Assembly (NCBI GenBank): GCA_017429885.1
Contig: JAFROA010000178.1
Coordinates: 1-5,482, forward strand
Direction of reading: 5' to 3'
From: Bacteroidales bacterium
Lineage (GTDB): Bacteria; Bacteroidota; Bacteroidia; Bacteroidales; UBA932
DNA length: 5,482 nt
Shown here: piece after piece, positions 3,931-5,482 of the stretch
Layout of the letters: the number at the start of each line of letters is the position of its first letter
How positions within the stretch are numbered: the stretch's first letter is position 1
Position numbers and translations under genes: made by a program
The notes under the pieces: generated by a model
What the model was told of the DNA's origin: nothing
The model's input: the letters and a program-made list of their open reading frames with translations, nothing else
The model's database searches: none

Positions 3931-5482
3931 ATGAATCCCATCTCACGTCTCTCCGAGAGAAATCAGCTTCTGGTGCTCAGCGTGGTCACCGGACTCGTTG
4001 TGGGTCTGGCCGCTGTCATTCTGAAGACTCTGATCAGTCTTATCCAGAGGGGCTTGGGAAACGTTTTCGGGGATTTCTGGAACGGTGCGTTGTACTACAT
4101 CGTGTTGCCGGGAGTGGGAATGCTCCTGGCAATGCTTTTTTGCCGTTACCTGCTGAAGGACAACATCGGTCATGGGGTCACGAAGGCTCTTCAAGCGGTT
4201 TCCAGGCATGAATCGAGGATAAAACCTCACAACACTTGGTCCTCAATTGTCGCCAGCTCGGTCACGATCGGGTTTGGAGGCTCAGTGGGTGCTGAGGCTC
4301 CAATCGTGTATACCGGAGCGGCGATCGGATCCAATTTCGCCCGCAAGGCCGGAATGTCGTACAGGAGCATGACCATACTCCTGGGTTGTGGCGCCGCCGC
4401 TGCTGTGGCGGGAATATTCAAGGCCCCGTTGGCCGGAGTCCTGTTCGTGTTGGAGATACTCCTTTTCAATATCTCCATGAACTCGATGATGCCATTGTTG
4501 CTCTCCACGGTCTCGGCTACAGTCGTATCTTATGTGTTCCTCGGGAAGAGCACTCCTTTCGAGTGTACCCTGATCCCTTTCAATCTGGCGAATATTCCTT
4601 TCTATCTTATACTTGGAGTCTTCTGCGGGGGATGCTCGATCTACTTCATCAGGACCACGCTATGGCTCGAGGACAAGGTCAGGAAGATCAGCGACACTTA
4701 CCTTCGATGGGGACTTTGCGCTCTCGGTCTTGGCCTTTTGATTTTCTTGTTCCCGCAACTGTATGGCGAGGGTTATGACTCACTTGGAGTGCTTCTGAAT
4801 GGGAAGGAGCTATCCCTGGAGGGGCAAACACCACTGGCTTTCCTTTCCGGGAGCCCATGGTCGGTCCCGGTGTTCTTCTTGCTGATTCTGCTCCTGAAGG
4901 TATTCTCAATGACATTGACCAATGCTGGTGGGGGAGTTGGAGGTACTTTCGGTCCTACTCTTTTCGTAGGGGCCATAGCCGGTTTCGTCGTGGCCAGGAC
5001 ACTGAACCTTCTTCTGTCAGGCACCTCGTTGTCAGTTCCTGAGCAGAATTTCGTGTTGGTCGGTATGGCTGGACTTATGGCAGGGGTAATGCAGGCACCG
5101 ATGACAGCCATCTTCCTGATCGCGGAGATTTCAGGAGGCTACGATTTGTTCCTGCCCTTGATCCTGACGGCCACTATAGCTTTCGGCACGACCAGGCTTG
5201 TTGAGAAATATTCAATTTACACCAAGCGTATAGCCCAGAGAGGGGAGTTGCTCACACATGACAGTGATCAGGCTGTCCTTACCCTCCTTAAGGTCAATGA
5301 TGTGATAGAGAACGACTTCTCTCCGATCAAGATTGATGACACACTCGGAAAACTAGTGGAAGTGGTCTCGGAGTCTTCAAGGAATGTCTTTCCTGTGGTG
5401 GACTCAAAAGGCCGTTTCCAAGGATATGTCTCGCTTGAGGACATCAGGAAGGACATGTTCAGGACCGGGGAATATGACACCC
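3931..5482 (+). CDS. CLC chloride channel/transporter with C-terminal CBS domain; 3' end beyond right edge
   Basis: 517 residues are visible and the frame is still open at the edge. It is a polytopic inner-membrane protein of the CLC family, which moves Cl- or related anions as channels or anion/H+ exchangers. Selectivity-region motifs are in order: NIGHGVTKA (78-86, the GSGIP position), GFGGSVGAEAP (114-124, the GKEGP position), KAPLAGVLFVLEI (164-176) and GGVGGTFGPTL (334-344, the GxFxP position). Glu122 corresponds to the external gating glutamate (E148 of the E. coli protein). The usual chloride-coordinating Ser is His81. At the position of the internal proton glutamate (E203) I read Ile176, just after Glu175. 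Tyr427 or Tyr430 fits the pore tyrosine of the last helix. After the membrane part, residues ~453-510 form a CBS domain (FPVVDSKGRFQGYVSLEDI); a second one probably follows outside the window. The ATG start is 12 bp after the barrel gene's stop. Confidence 0.94.
   Translation, partial: MNPISRLSERNQLLVLSVVTGLVVGLAAVILKTLISLIQRGLGNVFGDFWNGALYYIVLPGVGMLLAMLFCRYLLKDNIGHGVTKALQAVSRHESRIKPHNTWSSIVASSVTIGFGGSVGAEAPIVYTGAAIGSNFARKAGMSYRSMTILLGCGAAAAVAGIFKAPLAGVLFVLEILLFNISMNSMMPLLLSTVSATVVSYVFLGKSTPFECTLIPFNLANIPFYLILGVFCGGCSIYFIRTTLWLEDKVRKISDTYLRWGLCALGLGLLIFLFPQLYGEGYDSLGVLLNGKELSLEGQTPLAFLSGSPWSVPVFFLLILLLKVFSMTLTNAGGGVGGTFGPTLFVGAIAGFVVARTLNLLLSGTSLSVPEQNFVLVGMAGLMAGVMQAPMTAIFLIAEISGGYDLFLPLILTATIAFGTTRLVEKYSIYTKRIAQRGELLTHDSDQAVLTLLKVNDVIENDFSPIKIDDTLGKLVEVVSESSRNVFPVVDSKGRFQGYVSLEDIRKDMFRTGEYDT

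Noticed and set aside
3834..4211. Plus-strand 125-codon ORF bridging the barrel and CLC genes
   Set aside because: It is out of frame with both the barrel protein and the CLC protein, which are continuous and recognisable across this span.
4386..4778. Plus-strand 130-codon ORF inside the CLC gene
   Set aside because: The CLC frame runs through it without interruption and carries the family motifs, so this is a shadow.
1..5482. CRISPR array, toxin-antitoxin pair, phage or transposon content
   Set aside because: I looked for regularly spaced repeats, paired small genes, transposase or integrase motifs and target-site duplications and found none.

Overview
The window looks like chromosomal DNA of a Bacteroidota member, most likely Bacteroidales. 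Supporting signs are a PorT-like outer-membrane beta-barrel protein, a lipoprotein-type class A acid phosphatase, a CLC protein with the GHGVT/GAEAP motif variants I associate with this phylum, no clear Shine-Dalgarno sequences before the genes, and two upstream matches to the Bacteroidota -7 promoter box TAnnTTTG. The main genes look close to 50% GC by eye, while positions ~250-620 are clearly more AT-rich. I did not compute GC, and the genus cannot be fixed from this window.

Left edge, 1-650: the N-terminal part of a minus-strand gene for a membrane-anchored, highly charged helical protein runs off the left edge. Its true start codon is unclear. It is followed by an AT-rich, gene-poor spacer. 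The spacer holds a candidate minus-strand promoter, a short start-less frame that may be a gene remnant (418-540), a long perfect-core hairpin (553-602), and a small dyad (618-634).

Minus-strand pair, 651-2335: an inner-membrane-anchored, apparently degenerate and shortened alpha/beta-hydrolase-like protein is followed by a complete Gfo/Idh/MocA NAD(P)-dependent oxidoreductase. The two genes share an ATGA stop/start overlap, so they are almost certainly one transcript with coupled translation.

Plus-strand cluster, 2387-5482: it diverges from the minus pair across a 51-bp intergenic region. It encodes a class A PAP2 acid phosphatase (probable lipoprotein), an outer-membrane beta-barrel protein of unknown function, and a CLC chloride channel/transporter with a C-terminal CBS domain that is cut by the right edge. 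The gaps are 11 and 12 bp, so the three genes are probably co-transcribed. This gives an envelope-centred set: surface or periplasmic phosphate release, an outer-membrane barrel, and an inner-membrane anion pathway. The functional link is inference only.

I see no tRNA, rRNA, insertion sequence, CRISPR array or phage gene. I also see no convincing evidence of a wholly new system. The items most worth a second look are the degenerate hydrolase coupled to an oxidoreductase, the motif substitutions in the CLC protein, and the unresolved spacer at 287-650.
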